NCBI RefSeq assembly: GCF_024763615.1 | Contig: NC_077223.1 | Location: 86,676,627-86,740,626 of the forward strand | Reading direction: 5' to 3' | DNA from: Phlebotomus papatasi | Taxonomy: Eukaryota; Arthropoda; Insecta; Diptera; Psychodidae | DNA: 64,000 nt | Part shown: piece by piece, positions 22,641 through 36,400 of the stretch | Numbering within the stretch: position 1 is the stretch's first letter | How the letters are laid out: each line of letters begins with the position of its first letter | Made by a program: the position numbers and the translations under genes | The notes under the pieces: model-generated | Databases searched by the model: none | The model's input: only the letters and a program-made list of their open reading frames with translations | Told to the model about the DNA's origin: nothing

Positions 22641-23652
22641 AATTAAAAATTAAGTTAAAATTACTTAAATTAAATTAAATTAAATTGAAATTTAAAAAAA
22701 GGTTTAAAAAGGAAATTTTAAAAAGGTTAATTAAATTTTATATAAGAGTAGGACCATATATTCCCCGTTATAAACTGTAAACCGAATGGATCCGCACGGA
22801 AACCCGACAGACAGACCCCCAAACAAGCAACGGCAGGGGACTCCAAACCAAATGAGACACGATGCCCCCCGGCCATCCCCACCCCACATTCAAAAGACAT
22901 CTTGGGGAAATCTTTGGGAAATTTCCCTACAGAGGAGGTATGTATAAAATTCACTAGCCTGTCTCCGGGAAATTTATTTCCACTTTACATAATTCAGTTG
23001 AGATGAATTTAATAAAGAACAGTTATATAGCGAAAAGAGGAAAAAAATTTTTTTAACGATTTTATGGAAAAATTCATGGGAATTAATTTTACACTTAAGA
23101 ATATACTTCGGTCGAAATGTTTTCATTACAAAGAAAAACTAATATAAAATATCTAATAAAATACTCACATAAAAGTAGTAAAATGTTGTAGAGAAAAAGT
23201 TAGGAAGATTTATAGAAAATTTCCAACAGAGACATGGGTAATTCAATAGGTTTTCTTTGAGAAATCCATATGAAATAAATTTTTATTTAATGCTTCATTA
23301 GAGATGCTTTTTTGAAAGTTTATATGGAACATCGAAGAATTAAATCCTTGATACACTTAGGACTTAAACCGAGGGACGACTTAGTGGAAAATGATAGAAT
23401 TGTGGTTTAACCATTATTTTGAAAATGATTGCGCTAAGCCATCTCTCGGCTTAATTCTCAGGTCTGTCAAAACTCAAACTGGGAAAATTAAATAAGAAAA
23501 AAGATAAAAGATAAAAAATACAAAAAAGACAGCTAAATATAAGAGAAATGCAAGAAAATAAAAAAAAGAAAAATAAAATAAGGAAAAAACAAACGAAAAA
23601 CGATAATAAAAAATAGAATAAATATATCCTTGGAATTCCCAGAGAAGTCTAA

Positions 23653-23790
23653 TGCCCTAGACACACTTACGACTTAAGCCGAGAGACGGTTTTGTGGAAA
23701 ATGATAGAAATGCACTTTACTCATTATTTCTAATATAATTACGCTAAGCCGTCTCTCGGCTTATCCTCAGGTCTGTCAAGACTCTAAGGG
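23653..23790. mobile_element. TGCCCTAGACAC foldback, short copy
   Basis: Contains TGCCCTAGACACACTTACGA and TTAAGCCGAGAGACGG against TAAGCCGTCTCTCGGCTTA, with a short AT-rich loop. A diverged neighbour is at about 23340-23470 (CTTAAACCGAGGGACG against CCATCTCTCGGCTTAA). Longer members: 53077-53300 and 53495-53760. Confidence 0.6.
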
Positions 23791-24018
23791 GGTCCCGGTC
23801 AAAATCCCGAATTCTTAAAAGTGTCATAGCTATTCCCACGATTACACCTGCGCTACCTGCGCTTGCTGGAGGCAAAGGGAAATCTTCTGTGTCTTGGGAA
23901 ATTATTCTATACATTTTCCTCCATATAATTTCATCCCTTTCACGATTTTGAACATTCGGGATTTTGGCTTTTTCGGGATTTTGGCGTTCGGGATTTTGGC
24001 TTTCGGGATTTTGGCTGC
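23791..24018. mobile_element. GGTCCCGGTCAAAATCCCGAA element
   Basis: Left end GGTCCCGGTCAAAATCCCGA; the right part repeats GGGATTTTGGCTTT three to four times. The related copy at 5719-6577 ends TTGACCGG, which mirrors the left end. This right-hand repeat is the same word that builds the minisatellite at 46797-47965. Confidence 0.6.
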
Positions 24019-25705
24019 TACCGATATAAACTGCTTTTTTCAATCTCCGTATTTCCATTGTCTGTGATTTATTTATTTCTTTTCTTTTGTAATCGTATAT
24101 ATGACTGAATATCCTTCCATAATCCTTGTTCCCATGCCAAATTTCAGCTTTCTACCTTTCCTCAGAGAGGAGTTGTAGTTGAAAAAGTCCTCATTTTGTA
24201 TGGGGACTGTTGGAAGGAATGAGGGAGGGAAACGTATCTATACATGGTCAAAAAGCCGTCCATTATCCTTGATCCTATCCCAAGTTTCTGATTTCTATTT
24301 TCACAAAGGAGTTATAGTGGAAAAAGTCATTATTTTGTACCGAGGCTACAAGAAGTAGTGAAGGAGGGAAGAGCCTATATACATCGTTAAAGAGCCTTTC
24401 ATTATCCTTGATCGAATGTTAAGTTTCAGCTTTCTACTTCTTCTCAGATTAAAGTTATAATGAAAAAAGTCCACAATTTGTATGGGGGCTACTGGAAGGA
24501 TGAGTGGGGGAAGGGGGTAGTATCCATGAATAAATAGCTTAGGTCATACACCGACTCCATACCGAATTTCTTGACAATCGGTTCAGCCGATCCTGAGTAA
24601 TTTGATGTCAAAATAGTATTTTTTTTTTTAAGGATAATGGCGTTTTTAGAAGGACTCCCAGCGAATATCGTGAGTCTCTGCAGTTATTCTTCCTTTATCT
24701 CCCTTATTATTACTTAAAATACCTCTAGTCCCATCTGTGGACGCCACACAGAATAACTCCCATACATTTTAACCCATTGCCCTTTGCGAATTCACTTGGA
24801 TTTTTCGTCAAGTGTAAATTTTTAATGAGTAATTTAGCTTGAAAGAAAAAAAACATGACTGGCACGATCCTTAGCGTTCTTAACCCTTTAAGGACGATTG
24901 GAACACCGGTGTCTCATAAAGAAAATTATTTTTCCTGACTACCTAAAATTATTTGTTCCTTATATTTGTACGTAATTGCAAAGTAGAAGGTTGAAGGAAC
25001 CTAGGATATTTTTTGCAAGTCTCTAGCTATTTGCTATACAGTAAATTTTTAAGCTAAAATATGACGAATTCTTAAATTCACATCTTGAAAATTAATTTTA
25101 ATTATGTTTTATACTTCCAATTTTTTTTAAGCAAAACCATTTTGGACAAAGAAACCACAATACTCAAACATAATATTTTCATTAAAGTGAAAATTATCAT
25201 TTATTGTTATTGTGAGAGAAATTACTTAAATTTTTAGGCTATTTTTGTCCCCATCGCTCATAGAGGTAAAAAATACACCGAATTGGACTCTGTTGGATTA
25301 TCTAAGGCTAGATGTAAGACTTTTTACTGATTTTGTCTATCGGTTTCATTTTTATTGCGTATTTTCGATCCGCGAAAACTGTCTCGTCGTTAAAGGGTTA
25401 ATGAACTGATTGCTTTTTCTTTAAAATCTTCAAAATACTATTAAAATCGTATTTAGACTTACTCTTTTCGGAATTCCCCTTAGTAATGAGATTTTCGAGG
25501 TTAGATTGATTCAATTTGAGGGTATGTAAGCGGCGTCCATCCGTGTGCCCATCCTTTAGCCTCTTCGTGCGTCCTGTCCCCATGCGCTGCATCCAGGTCT
25601 CCATTTGGGCCTCTTATGGTTATCCTCGGACTACGGGTTTTGAGTATTGAGACAACTAGGCTTTCAAATAAATTCCATTAGACAGACCGGCTTCAATTTT
25701 AGTTA

Positions 25706-25924
25706 CAGTAGACTCTCTCTCAATCGGGCGCAAAATGTTGTTGACAATTTTCACGTTTGATTTTAAAGTAAATTTGTTCAAATTCGCTGTAGTTCCTCTT
25801 CTTTTATCGTGATTCTTTATATTTGAGCGCTTTTTGTGGAATTTACAATGATTTTGATGCCCAAATCTCTCGATAATTTGGATGACATTTTGCCCCATAT
25901 GCGCGATTGAGAGAGAGTCTACTG
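25706..25924. mobile_element. CAGTAGACTCTCTCTCAATCG MITE, copy 2
   Basis: 219 bp flanked by TA (25704-25705, 25925-25926). Starts CAGTAGACTCTCTCTCAATC and ends GATTGAGAGAGAGTCTACTG, near-perfect inverted repeats. Same family as 16345-16579. CAGT ends and TA flanks suggest a pogo/Tc1-type source. Confidence 0.85.
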
Positions 25925-27306
25925 TAGTCATTTCAGTCCAGCATCACTTTTCCAAGTAATGCTCCTCTGGTGTAGTAAAGGCTGGGATAGTCGCATAATT
26001 AATGTAGGACCGTTTTCTCCGCGTGTATGAAATTTTTGAGGTTAAGCCAAATATAACCTCAAATTTCAAAATAACGTCTTTACCAAACAAAAGGGTTAAA
26101 CAGATCCGTACTTAGGCTCTTGCACTTCTAAAATAAACAATAAATAACTTTTCCACGGATAAATCATCCTGCAATTTGTCAAAATTGCCATCAATAAATT
26201 GCATTGAAAACGAAATTAATTTATTTCCAAATATTTACAGATACATTTAAATTAAAAATAACATAATTGTTTTTATCACTGTACTTTTTTTGGGATTAAA
26301 TATTTAAAGTAAAAAAAATTACACAACTTTTTAAGCTTTTCTCACACTAATTTGTCTTTAATTTATTTATTTTTTTGCTTATTGCATGAATTATCTTCTT
26401 AATGCATTCTTCTATAGTTCAAGTATTATCCATTCTTGCAAGAATATTTCCTTTTTTTCGTGTTATTTATTTTTGAAAAATTATTTAAACAGAAAATTTA
26501 AAAAATATCCTGAAATTTACTGGTAATCTTCTTGGTATAAAAACTAATATAGAACCACTTTTATTTATTAAAAATATAAACTATCACAGGTAATTTATTG
26601 ATGGTAAGATGGCTCATAGCAACAGCCTTTAAATTTCTATTTAGTTTTATTTTTTTTTCCAAAATTTTATTAAAGAAAATTATTTATTGAAAAAATCTTC
26701 TCGCAAGACGGAAACCCAAAAGCTCTCGTTAAACTTTCTTCTCTATTTTTGTATTGAAAAGCTCGGAAAAATTATTTTTTCAATCATTACAAGTTGTGCT
26801 TTTGTGAAATTGTCTCAAAAAAAAATAAAATTCGGTATTGCACAATTTAAAAAAAAATTGAAAGGGCCATTTTAGCTATACAAATTGTCTCAGAAATATA
26901 CAAACACATTAATTCTTATGCAATGAGCAAAAAATCTATTCGTTTATACTATTCATAATTTACTTTTTTTAATGGATGTTTCACTTTCTTTTTTTAATGC
27001 TAAATAGTAGTATTTTATATTCCAAAGTATGCATCTTATCGGCTAATCTCAAAAAGAAATTTTATAACTTTCAAATTCTCTCTCAATCTACTTGATAAAG
27101 CTTTGCTTGAACACTTTACAAATAGTTTGAAGATTAATATTCTTGTTCTTCTATCATAATTTAAGTGTTTTTTTTTCTAATCATTTTTTTGGGATTTATC
27201 TTTACAACGTCTCACTTTTTCCTTTCTTTTAAAATTGCCACAAGGCTAAAATTCAAATAAACTACACTCCTACCTTGTCTAAAAAAAAAACAAACAAACA
27301 ATCATC

Positions 27307-27410
27307 TTAATTCTGTGTAACGTGCCACACAATTAGGTAACTTTTGTCACCGCGATTCTCAATGGTTTGGTTCGGCTCCAATATTATGCTGTTCTCCATG
27401 TCGCCATCAC
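27307..27410 (-). CDS. syd: syd exon 9 (C-terminus and stop)
   Basis: Acceptor GAATTACAG|GTGATGG. Reads GDGDMENSIILEPNQTIENR, GDKSYLIVWHVTQN, TAA at 27307-27309. The ending aligns with the SHLIVWQV tail of fly Syd and SHIIVWQV of JIP3. The 3' UTR below is very AT-rich and no poly(A) site can be chosen; TTTATT (AATAAA on this strand) occurs at 26646-26651 among others. Confidence 0.9.
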
Positions 27411-30400
27411 CTGTAATTCAAACCGAAAAAAGACCTTGTTGCACAATCATTTGCGAAATTCTCTTCTAAAGCAAGAATATGTGCAATGATATTATTGGAA
27501 TATTTGTGGTATTTACATTAAAATTATTTATTCTTCATTTTTGTACTTCAGAATAAAAATTTAAACCAAATTAGTTTTGATTAAAGTGCAAAAAGAAATT
27601 AGATAAATTAATTTATTACAGCATTGATCTCAAAGGGTCCATGGAATAGGAATTGGAATGGGAAATTATTAAGATTAAAATACCACAATTTTTTTTTCAA
27701 CAAAAAATATGGAAATTAACCTCTAAAATTAATAAAAGGCATGGAAATATTTTATAAAAGACGCACAGAATATCAACAGAAGCTTGAAGCATTAGCAACG
27801 TTCATCACAACATTTTAACTAAACAGAAAATGATTGAAAATAAATTATTATTTTTCTTAGCGAAATTTCTCGCCAAATGAGATCAGTTCAAAGTTTAAGA
27901 ACTATCAAATTCCTTCTACAGGAAGTCCCGGGATTATGCACATTTTCGCGACTGAAAAAAACACGCGAAATACGAAGTTATCACACTATGAAGATGCACA
28001 TAAAAAATCTTATGAAAAGTTGCTCATTAAGACTTCTAGAACGACTAGAATTTGGTCATTTAATCAGGAGGGGAATTCTGTAACGCTCTGGCAATGCCAT
28101 ATGACAAATTGGGTTCGAATCTTAGGAGACCTTTTTCGAAAATGCGATCTGTAGCCGTGACATTGCCATTTCAGCTCACGTGGCATTGTTAGAAGTCACA
28201 TATTTGAGATTTAAACAAATCAATCAAGACGTACTGTGTTTTCATAAAATCATCAAGTAAAGGGATGTCATTAAAAATTCAATGAATTGCATTTTCGAAC
28301 TCATATGACATGAGAAGAAAAGCTCGAATGGCATTGGGCTCAAACAGAAGTAGATTTTGATTCTCAAATAGTGTCTTAAATAAAAAGTAAATTGAACTCT
28401 ATTTGCACAAAAAGTCGTTGATGTTCGACGAATTAAAATTCAATTTCGAATTTTCATACTAAATTTTCGAACAAGGTGGGGAAAATTTATCAAATATCAC
28501 ACTAAAAAGCTGGCAAAAGAGTTACTCAGTGATTATGGAGTGATTAAATAATAGGACTAGAACAGTAAGCGTCGTTGTTCTGTTTTTTCCTCACAACAAT
28601 GTGAAGACCGTCACATTTTGACACTTGAGCACTTCGAAATTCGAACAGGATGTAACTTCCCCCACCTTGCGAAAGTATAAGAAGTAGGAATGTCTCTTTT
28701 TTGGATCTTCAAATAGATTTTTGAATTTTTCAAGATCTACTTCTGTACGGAAAGATTGTCAGGTTTCGAACTCACGCGTGACAATGCCACGAAAATTACA
28801 GAATTCCCCTACAGGACACATCTGCTAGAATTGCTTAATATCACGATCTCAAGCGTAATTTTAAAGCAGAAGTGAAAGTTCTTCCTTCTATGTTATATAT
28901 GTGTCGTGTAAAAGGACCTCCCCAGGCCAAAAGGCAGAGGTGATTGCACGAGAGATTGGCTCCTAATACGACATTCTTATAGATATCACCAGAGTTACCC
29001 ATATATTTACGGAGTTACCACACTATAAATTTTTACATTCAATCAAAAGTCTCGCGGAACTATTTAAAATTGAGTAAATTTCTTATAAAATGTGTCCTGT
29101 CTGTGAGAATTTTCAAGTAAATTCTAGAAATCTTATATTGCTCAATTGGCTCAATTGAATTTAAAATTAAATTGTGAAAATTCTAGTGTGATAGCACCGT
29201 TAGGTTGGGAAATTTTCATGCGATTGAAATTTCCATGCGATTGAAATTTCCATTCCTTTTTTTCTAAAACGTCTTGCATGTGAGATTCTTAACAATCTCA
29301 CCTACTGTAATCCTACCAAAATGTCATGTTCTCCGATTTCATGGCTCAAACTTAGCTAAAATATGTTTCGCCACTTCCTGGTCACGAATATATGGGTGAC
29401 TAAGTAACGTTCCCGGGTACTCAATATGTCAAGTGGTAGAGTACTCGCTCTATGATGCAAGTGTCCCGGGTTCGAATCCCCTTTAGGTCACCAGGAATTT
29501 TTCTGGCGTTAAGGGTGTTCAAATTGCATCAAGTGAGCTTCACTGCACTTGATTCAATTCCCTTCAATGAGGAAGGTCTTGTTCCTTCATGGAATGTTGT
29601 GCCAGCATTATTATTATTAACTAACGTCCCCGGCTGGTCGCTCTTTGAAGCTTAGTAGCCACCGAACTAAGAAAGATATTGATTTGCGCGGTTTGCGGTA
29701 AAGGTTATCGGATGAAAATTGCAACTTGATGCATTGACCACCCATCCCCCACCCCTCCTTCCGCCATTTTGAATACCCCCCTTTTTTGTTTCCTCAATAG
29801 CTCCGCCCCTAAGGCATCGATCGGGCTCAAATTTTAGTATTTTATAGCTGGGTCTTAGAGCTTTCGATCAGTACCAAACTTAAAGTCTCCTGCTGATCCC
29901 CCTGACCCGAGCTATAAAGGTCTAAAAAAATTTCTAAAAATGGCCATAACTTGTCAAGGAAGCTTCTAAAACCAGCGCTAGGGACGTTATTATTAAACAG
30001 AAAAATATCAATTTTCTAAGTCAAATAACTCAAAAACTGTATTGTGCATTAGGCTCAAATTTTAGTATGTTGTAGCTGCATATTATACCTATCAAACAAA
30101 AAAATACTTAAGCCGATCCATAACCCCTGCTGACCCGAGCTATAAGGGGTCAAAGTTCGAAAATTGACCGGCCTATATCTCCGGTTATAATTAACATTTT
30201 GAGATAAATTTTGGGTTTTTGGTTTCGTGTCAATGAGCGCTTTCAGATGAAAGTCCAAAAATTTACCACAGATGGCGCTGCGATAGCATCAAAGTTTAAA
30301 CTCATTTTTATCAAAAATGCCATCGCGCATTTTGATCAAATTTTAAAGTGTTGTAACGTAGGCTATGAAGTTTCCAAAAAGTGGTATAGGTTCGCTGTGG

Positions 30401-33400
30401 TTACAATAGAACCGTAGATATCAGGGGCCAATTGTTTACGGAATTCAAAACCTCATATCTCCGATTCTATTTTACCGATTTTGACGAGTGAGTGTGCAAA
30501 TTAAAGATCTCTCAAAGCGCTACAACTTTACAAAACATTTGAACTTCGTAGAACCAACGCTAGGAACGCCACAGTCGAAAAACCAATTTTCATAACACAG
30601 TCGCTCAATCAATTTTGACGATTACTTCGGCGTGAATATAGAGGACATTTATATCTGTATTTCGTCCAAATATCATTTTTTGCTCAAATTATGCCGTCTG
30701 TCCGATTTTGTCGTTTTAGTGTAGAAAATGTTTTTTTTTTCACAATAACGCTGCATTTAATGCTACACCTCAAAAGAACTTTCGCATCATTTCTCAGTCC
30801 ATTTCAACAGATTCAATAGAATAGAATAAAATAGTTTTGAAGTAACAAAATTGTTTTCGGTTCAATACCGTTTGATAACGGATTGGAATCGGTTCAGGTT
30901 AAAGATTATGTGAACGGTCACTGAGTCGTCTTTTGAGAGGGTCCCTCGAAGATCAATAGTCTCTATCTCTAACCGTGTGGCCGCTAGAACTGGCAACAAC
31001 CGACCGGACGGACAAACAGTATGATGTAAAAAAAACCGGAAACATAAGATTTCCAAAATTGTATCAAAATTTAAGTTGCGAGTTTGAGGATTTTGCAAAG
31101 GATTCTGTTATGTAGGCTTCAGACCTAAGGCTTAGCCATATGGCTTAACTGCTCTCATTTTTTTATCAATCAATTTTGAGAACTTCGGGAACTGGGCTAA
31201 ACCTCCAGTCTGAAGATTGCTTTACATCCGGACGTTATGTTTTCAAGGTCAAAGGTTAAAAAAGCTCTAGAGAGTATATTTCTCAACTGAATGGACTGTG
31301 TTTGGGTTCGTTGGAAAGGTCTTGAAATTCTTCACAAACCTTAACCGATTCCAAACGGTTATGAACCGGTAAAGAACCGATTCATAATAATAAGTAATTT
31401 TTATCCGAAAATCAATTGTATTACCCCTAAGCTATTTTAGAAAGATCTTTTGATGATTCAAATGGTTCAGTAAAATGGTTGTGAACCAGTAGATGAATTC
31501 GAGCACTTTGAAAAATCTTGGACACTTTGCCACTACTTTTTAAAATTGTTTTAAAGGTTTTTGGGAATTGGAGAAAGAGGAACATCTTATTTTAGATTAA
31601 AAATAAACAGAAGTAAATCAAATTCAAGCACAGAAGACAAATGCAGATAATCTGAAGTAATTTTACAGTGCCAAATGAGAGAAATTTCTGTGAATCCTTT
31701 CACGGAATCACTATAAATTTATTTTTTTTAAAGCAATTTCGTGCTGATATTAGTGCTTTTTGTGAGGATGTAATTTTTGTCTATCAGTCTTCATGACAAA
31801 AGGCTTAAATTGAATAAAATCATGAAGACTGATATCGAACTAATTTAATCCCGAGCTCCCAATACTTTTCATATTTTTTTACAGCTTAATATTTGGAATT
31901 TTTTCCAATAAAGAGGAATCAATATTTTTGCAAGTTCTTCTTCAGCATTATTATTATTGAAAAAAAAGATGTTTCAAAGTTGAACTTTGAGCCGTGCTAT
32001 AAACTTTCAATTGTTTCGTCTATAAATAGAAATGAGAGACAAAGTTGAAGAAGAACAAACAAAAGTCTCCAAACTACTTTAGCAAATAAATAAATATTAG
32101 TTTCGACCATCAAAAAAAGCATGCAATATAGCTGAATATATTCAGTTTTATATATTTTTTTTAAACAAATCAATCTCAAAATAGTGTTTCCAATTCCAAA
32201 AAAATACAGAAAACAAAATAGAAATTGTAATAAAAATATTATTACCTATTTTATTACTGATTATTTTTGCTTTAAAACTGCAAAAACTTTGTATTTTTTT
32301 ATTATTAAAGAAGGTGATTTTTTTTTTGGTTTTGATGCCAAAAAACACGAATCGCAAAATATTACGTAGGTGTAAATTTCACTTTCCAAACGAACAAATG
32401 TGCAGCTATGTCGCACGCATCATCTGCATGCTCTTCTGTACCACAAAAATACAAAATAAAATTAATAACTAAAAGAAGATGCAAAAAAAGAAATTATATA
32501 GAGAAGAAAAATTATTATTTTTTTAATTTTTTTTTAAAAAATAAAGCTAATCTAGCGTTATATCAAATACTAAAAAGAATACACGCATAAATTGTGTGAC
32601 ATGGAAGAAGATATTTTGTATAAAAAACAAGTTAATAAATAAAATTAGTAATATTAAAATGATCTACATTTTGTGATATTTGCAAGTTAATTATTGATGA
32701 ATTCTATTAGAAAGTTCCTCTTCTAAATTTCTTCCATATCACTTTAGAGGTTTTTTTTTTCAAAATTTACTATTTTTTAATAAAAAAAAATTAAGAACAC
32801 ATTCAATTCAGTGAAAAAAGGAGAAACAAAAATCAACAGCAAAAGATGGAAAAAAAATCTAAAAGAAAGTTGTAGACTTACCTAAACGAAAGTCAATGTA
32901 TCCCTCTCCGCCAGATAGGACCAGCATATCGGGAGATTTATCAAAGTGAATAGGATTTTCAGCCGGTGTCGGCATTGGCACTGATACGAAAAATTTCACA
33001 GAATCCCTGTGTCCGTGAAAAGACAACTGAGCATTTGCCATGAAACATCGTGGAATGAAATTCGTTTTGCTCAATGAACTCGCACTACTCCCTGCACTGC
33101 TGCTGATTGACGATCCTCCTGTACTTGAGTTGACTTTTTGTGATCCAACTGTACCATTTGTTTCTGTCAATGGCACTGATATAATCACTCCATTTCCAGT
33201 TCCTGCAAATTGAAACATTCACCCTTCTCAACTTCTCAATATTCATTCTTGAGAAAATAAAATTGAAAATAACAAGTTTTATAGTTTTGAAGTTGTCCTA
33301 TAAAATTTTCCTCTAAAATTCCTTCCAGTAAATAACGTTTAAAGGTTTAGAAATCTAATAAACTTTACAATTGTATTCCCTCATTAAATTATTGAACATT

Positions 33401-36400
33401 GAAAACTTAAAAAAAACCTGTCAAATTTTATAGGAAAGTTTTATGGCACACTACCAAGAAGAAAATTCCAAAAGTAATAATTCAAGTCGTTGCACCAAAT
33501 TTAATTAAAACCAAGTCAGAAATGCGAAAAACTACTCCTTTCAATTTTTTAAATGTTCGTTAAGATACAAGAAGTTTTGGATTATAGCAACGCATTTTAT
33601 AGGACAGTTTTTGAAAACAAATGCCTAAAATTATCCTTTATTGAAGGCTTCTTAAGCTCGCGAAATCGTAATTCTTTCTTTTTTATATTATTCAAACTGT
33701 TCATTATGATACAAAAAACTTTGGATTATAGCAAAACATTTTATAGGACTTTTTTCTAAACAAATTGCTATAATTATTCTTTATTGAAGACTTCAGAAGC
33801 TTGCAAAACGCTAGTTCTTGTTTTTTTGTTTTTGTTTTTTAATTTCCATTATGATACAAAAAGCTTTTGATTATAGCAACACATTTTATAGGACATATTC
33901 GTTTTGAAAACAAATTGCTATATTTGTTCTCTATTGAAAGTTTCGTAAGCTTACGAAACTGTAATTCTTTTTTTCTATTTATCCCTGTTAATTATGCAAA
34001 ACGTTTTATTATAGCAACGCATTTTAAAGGACATTTTTTGAAAAAAATTGCTATAATTATTCTTTTATGGCTCCTAAGCTTCAGAAACGCTAATTCATTT
34101 TTTTCTATTTTTATCTGTTCATTATGACGCAAGAAGCTTTTGATTATAGCAACGTATTTTATAGGACATTTTTTGAAAACAAATTGCCATAATTATTCTT
34201 TTATGGTTTCCTAAGCTTGCGGAATGCTATTTTTCTATTTTTTTTACCTTTTCATTAAAATGCAAGAAGCTTTTGATTAAATATAGTAACGCATTTATAG
34301 GAAAGTTTTTTCTGAAAGCTATAATTTTTGATTGAAAGACTTCCGAAAGCTTGCGGAACACTAATCCTTTTTTCAATTTTTTTTACGTGATCGTTGTGAT
34401 GCTAGAAGCATTTAATTATAGCAACGCATTTTATAGGACATATTCGTTTTGAAAACAAATTGCTATAATTGTTCTTTATTGAATGTTTCCTAACCTTCGA
34501 AACTATTTTTTTCTATTTATCCCTGTTATTATGCAAAACGTTTTGATTATAGCAATGCGTTTTATAGGACATTTTTTGAAAACAAATTTGCTTTAATTAT
34601 TCTTTTATGGTTTCCTAAGCTTGCGAAACACTAATTTATTTTTTCTATTTTATCTGTTCATTATGACACAAGAATCATTTGATTATAACAACGCATTTTA
34701 TAGGACATTCGTTTTGAAAACAAGTTGCTATAATTATCCTTTATTGAAGACTTCCTAAGCTTACGAAAAAGCATGTAAGAGAATAAAAAAGAATCAATAG
34801 AAAAATTATTCCAAATGTTTTCCATAGTTTTCCAATAAATGCGTTACTGCTTCAAGAGCATGAAATAGAATAACTTTAAAAACATTAATTCACAATAAGG
34901 CATTAGGAAGGCTTTCCTATATATTTTTTCTTTTGTGCTATAAAAATCGTGTGATAAAAAAAAATCAATAGTTTGCATATGAGAAAATACTGTTTATATT
35001 TCTCTCGATTTTTTTTGCCATTAAAATTAATTCATTAATAGAAGAAAATGAATATATTTTTTTAATTGTTTTGTAAAATTATCCGACAACATATTCCTAT
35101 AAAATTGGTTCGCTGTATCAATAGTTTAAATTTTTTTATAACTTAGTATAATATAGTAAACTAATCGAAAGTGAAACTTTAAAGAAAAAATAAAACGTGC
35201 TATAAAATAACAAAATTATTTTGATATAATTGTCATTATTTCCCAATATGATGATAATTTCTTTTACATTTCACATGTTGTAAAAAAAAATCTGGTACTT
35301 TTTCGCTATAAAAGAGATCAATTTAATGCCATAAAAGCTTTTTTTTACATAATTAAACGAAATTTTCCAAGATTTAGTAACGTAATTTTAACAATTTAAA
35401 TGAAATTGAACTCTTACGTAAAGAAATGATGGGCGAAATTAAATTGAATTAAAATTTACCTATAAAAATTGAAAAACAAAAATGTTTTTCATTAGAGCAA
35501 AATTACTTTCCAAACAAGAATTTAATGATTGAGTAACTATTTTATGGCATAAAAATCTGGACATCATATTTCATAGCGTTAACTTAATGTAAATTTTTCT
35601 CAGTAACAAAAAAAAAGAAAAAAAATTCTTACAAATTAAGAATAATTGCAATAAAATGTTATTTTTAATTTTATAGCATAAAAAATTTTAGAAAAAAATA
35701 CCATAACCAAGGTAGCAGAAATTTTTATACCCCATCAAGTGTTGAAATATTTTTTGTAGCAGTAATTATAACAATGAAAAATTGGGAAAAAGAATATTTT
35801 TATAGGACAAACGAAATTTATAGGAAAAAAGTATTTTGAAATACTTAATAAGAATGACTAGAAATTTAGAGATAATTGGATTATTCAATTATATTCATGA
35901 TATTTTTCCTCAATTATGCTTAGCTGCGGCTGTCGATCGATTTCATTAGCAAAATATCATTATTTTTATAGCACAAAAAATATGATAGAAAATAATACAT
36001 AATGAAAAAATGTCTAAACAAGTTTTATAGCACAACAAATGTTGAAATATTTTTTATAGCAACAAATATTCCATTGAAAAATTTTGAATACGATTTTTAT
36101 AGGACGAACGAATTTTATAGGAAATTTCTGGATCATTTATTATAGCACAAAAAAATTTAGAAAATAATGCATCATGAAAAAATGTCGAAGTAACTTTTAC
36201 AGCAAAACAAATGTTGAAATATTTTTTATAGCAACAAATATTCCATTGAAAAATTTTGAATACGATTTTTATAGGACGAACGATTTTTATAGGAAATCTG
36301 AGGAACATTATAGCACAAACACCGAAATATTTTTATAGTAAAATAAAAAAGTTTTATAGCAAAATCAGACAGATTTTTGAAACTTACCGATCCACAATCG

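Larger units (their letters stand above)
20807..27306. other. Intergenic: JIL-1 upstream region and syd 3' flank
   Basis: No supported exon. 20807-21180 is probably JIL-1 5' UTR and promoter; it is more GC-rich and contains CGCCGCAATGTCGCCGCC (about 21118-21135), but no start site can be fixed. 21190-22340 is AT-rich with no clear structure. Then follow a retrotransposon tail (22340-22640), related foldbacks (about 23340-23470, 23653-23790), an element at 23791-24018, AT-rich DNA, and a CAGTAGAC MITE (25706-25924). 26150-27306 is very AT-rich and probably includes the syd 3' UTR. Confidence 0.5.
27411..32881. other. syd intron 8, transposon-rich
   Basis: 5.5 kb. Holds the GGGAATTCTGTAA element (28070-28811), the inverted 1.8-kb repeat with a nested SINE (29280-30740), and AACCGGTT-type dispersed repeat (about 30830-31560). 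It also has a tract related to 19080-19330 (TTCAGACCTAAGGCTTAG, about 31115-31260) and AT-rich filler at 31560-32880. No exon seen. Confidence 0.6.
33203..36387. other. syd intron 7, tandem-repeat intron
   Basis: 3.2 kb with no exon. 33553-34780 is a 137-bp tandem array. The rest is AT-rich, with the words TTTATAGGAC and TTATAGCA scattered throughout. A 176-bp segment is duplicated near 36028-36310. Confidence 0.65.

Noticed and set aside
29417..29490. Functional tRNA gene
   Set aside because: A- and B-box words are present but the acceptor and anticodon arms do not pair, and target duplications mark it as a SINE.
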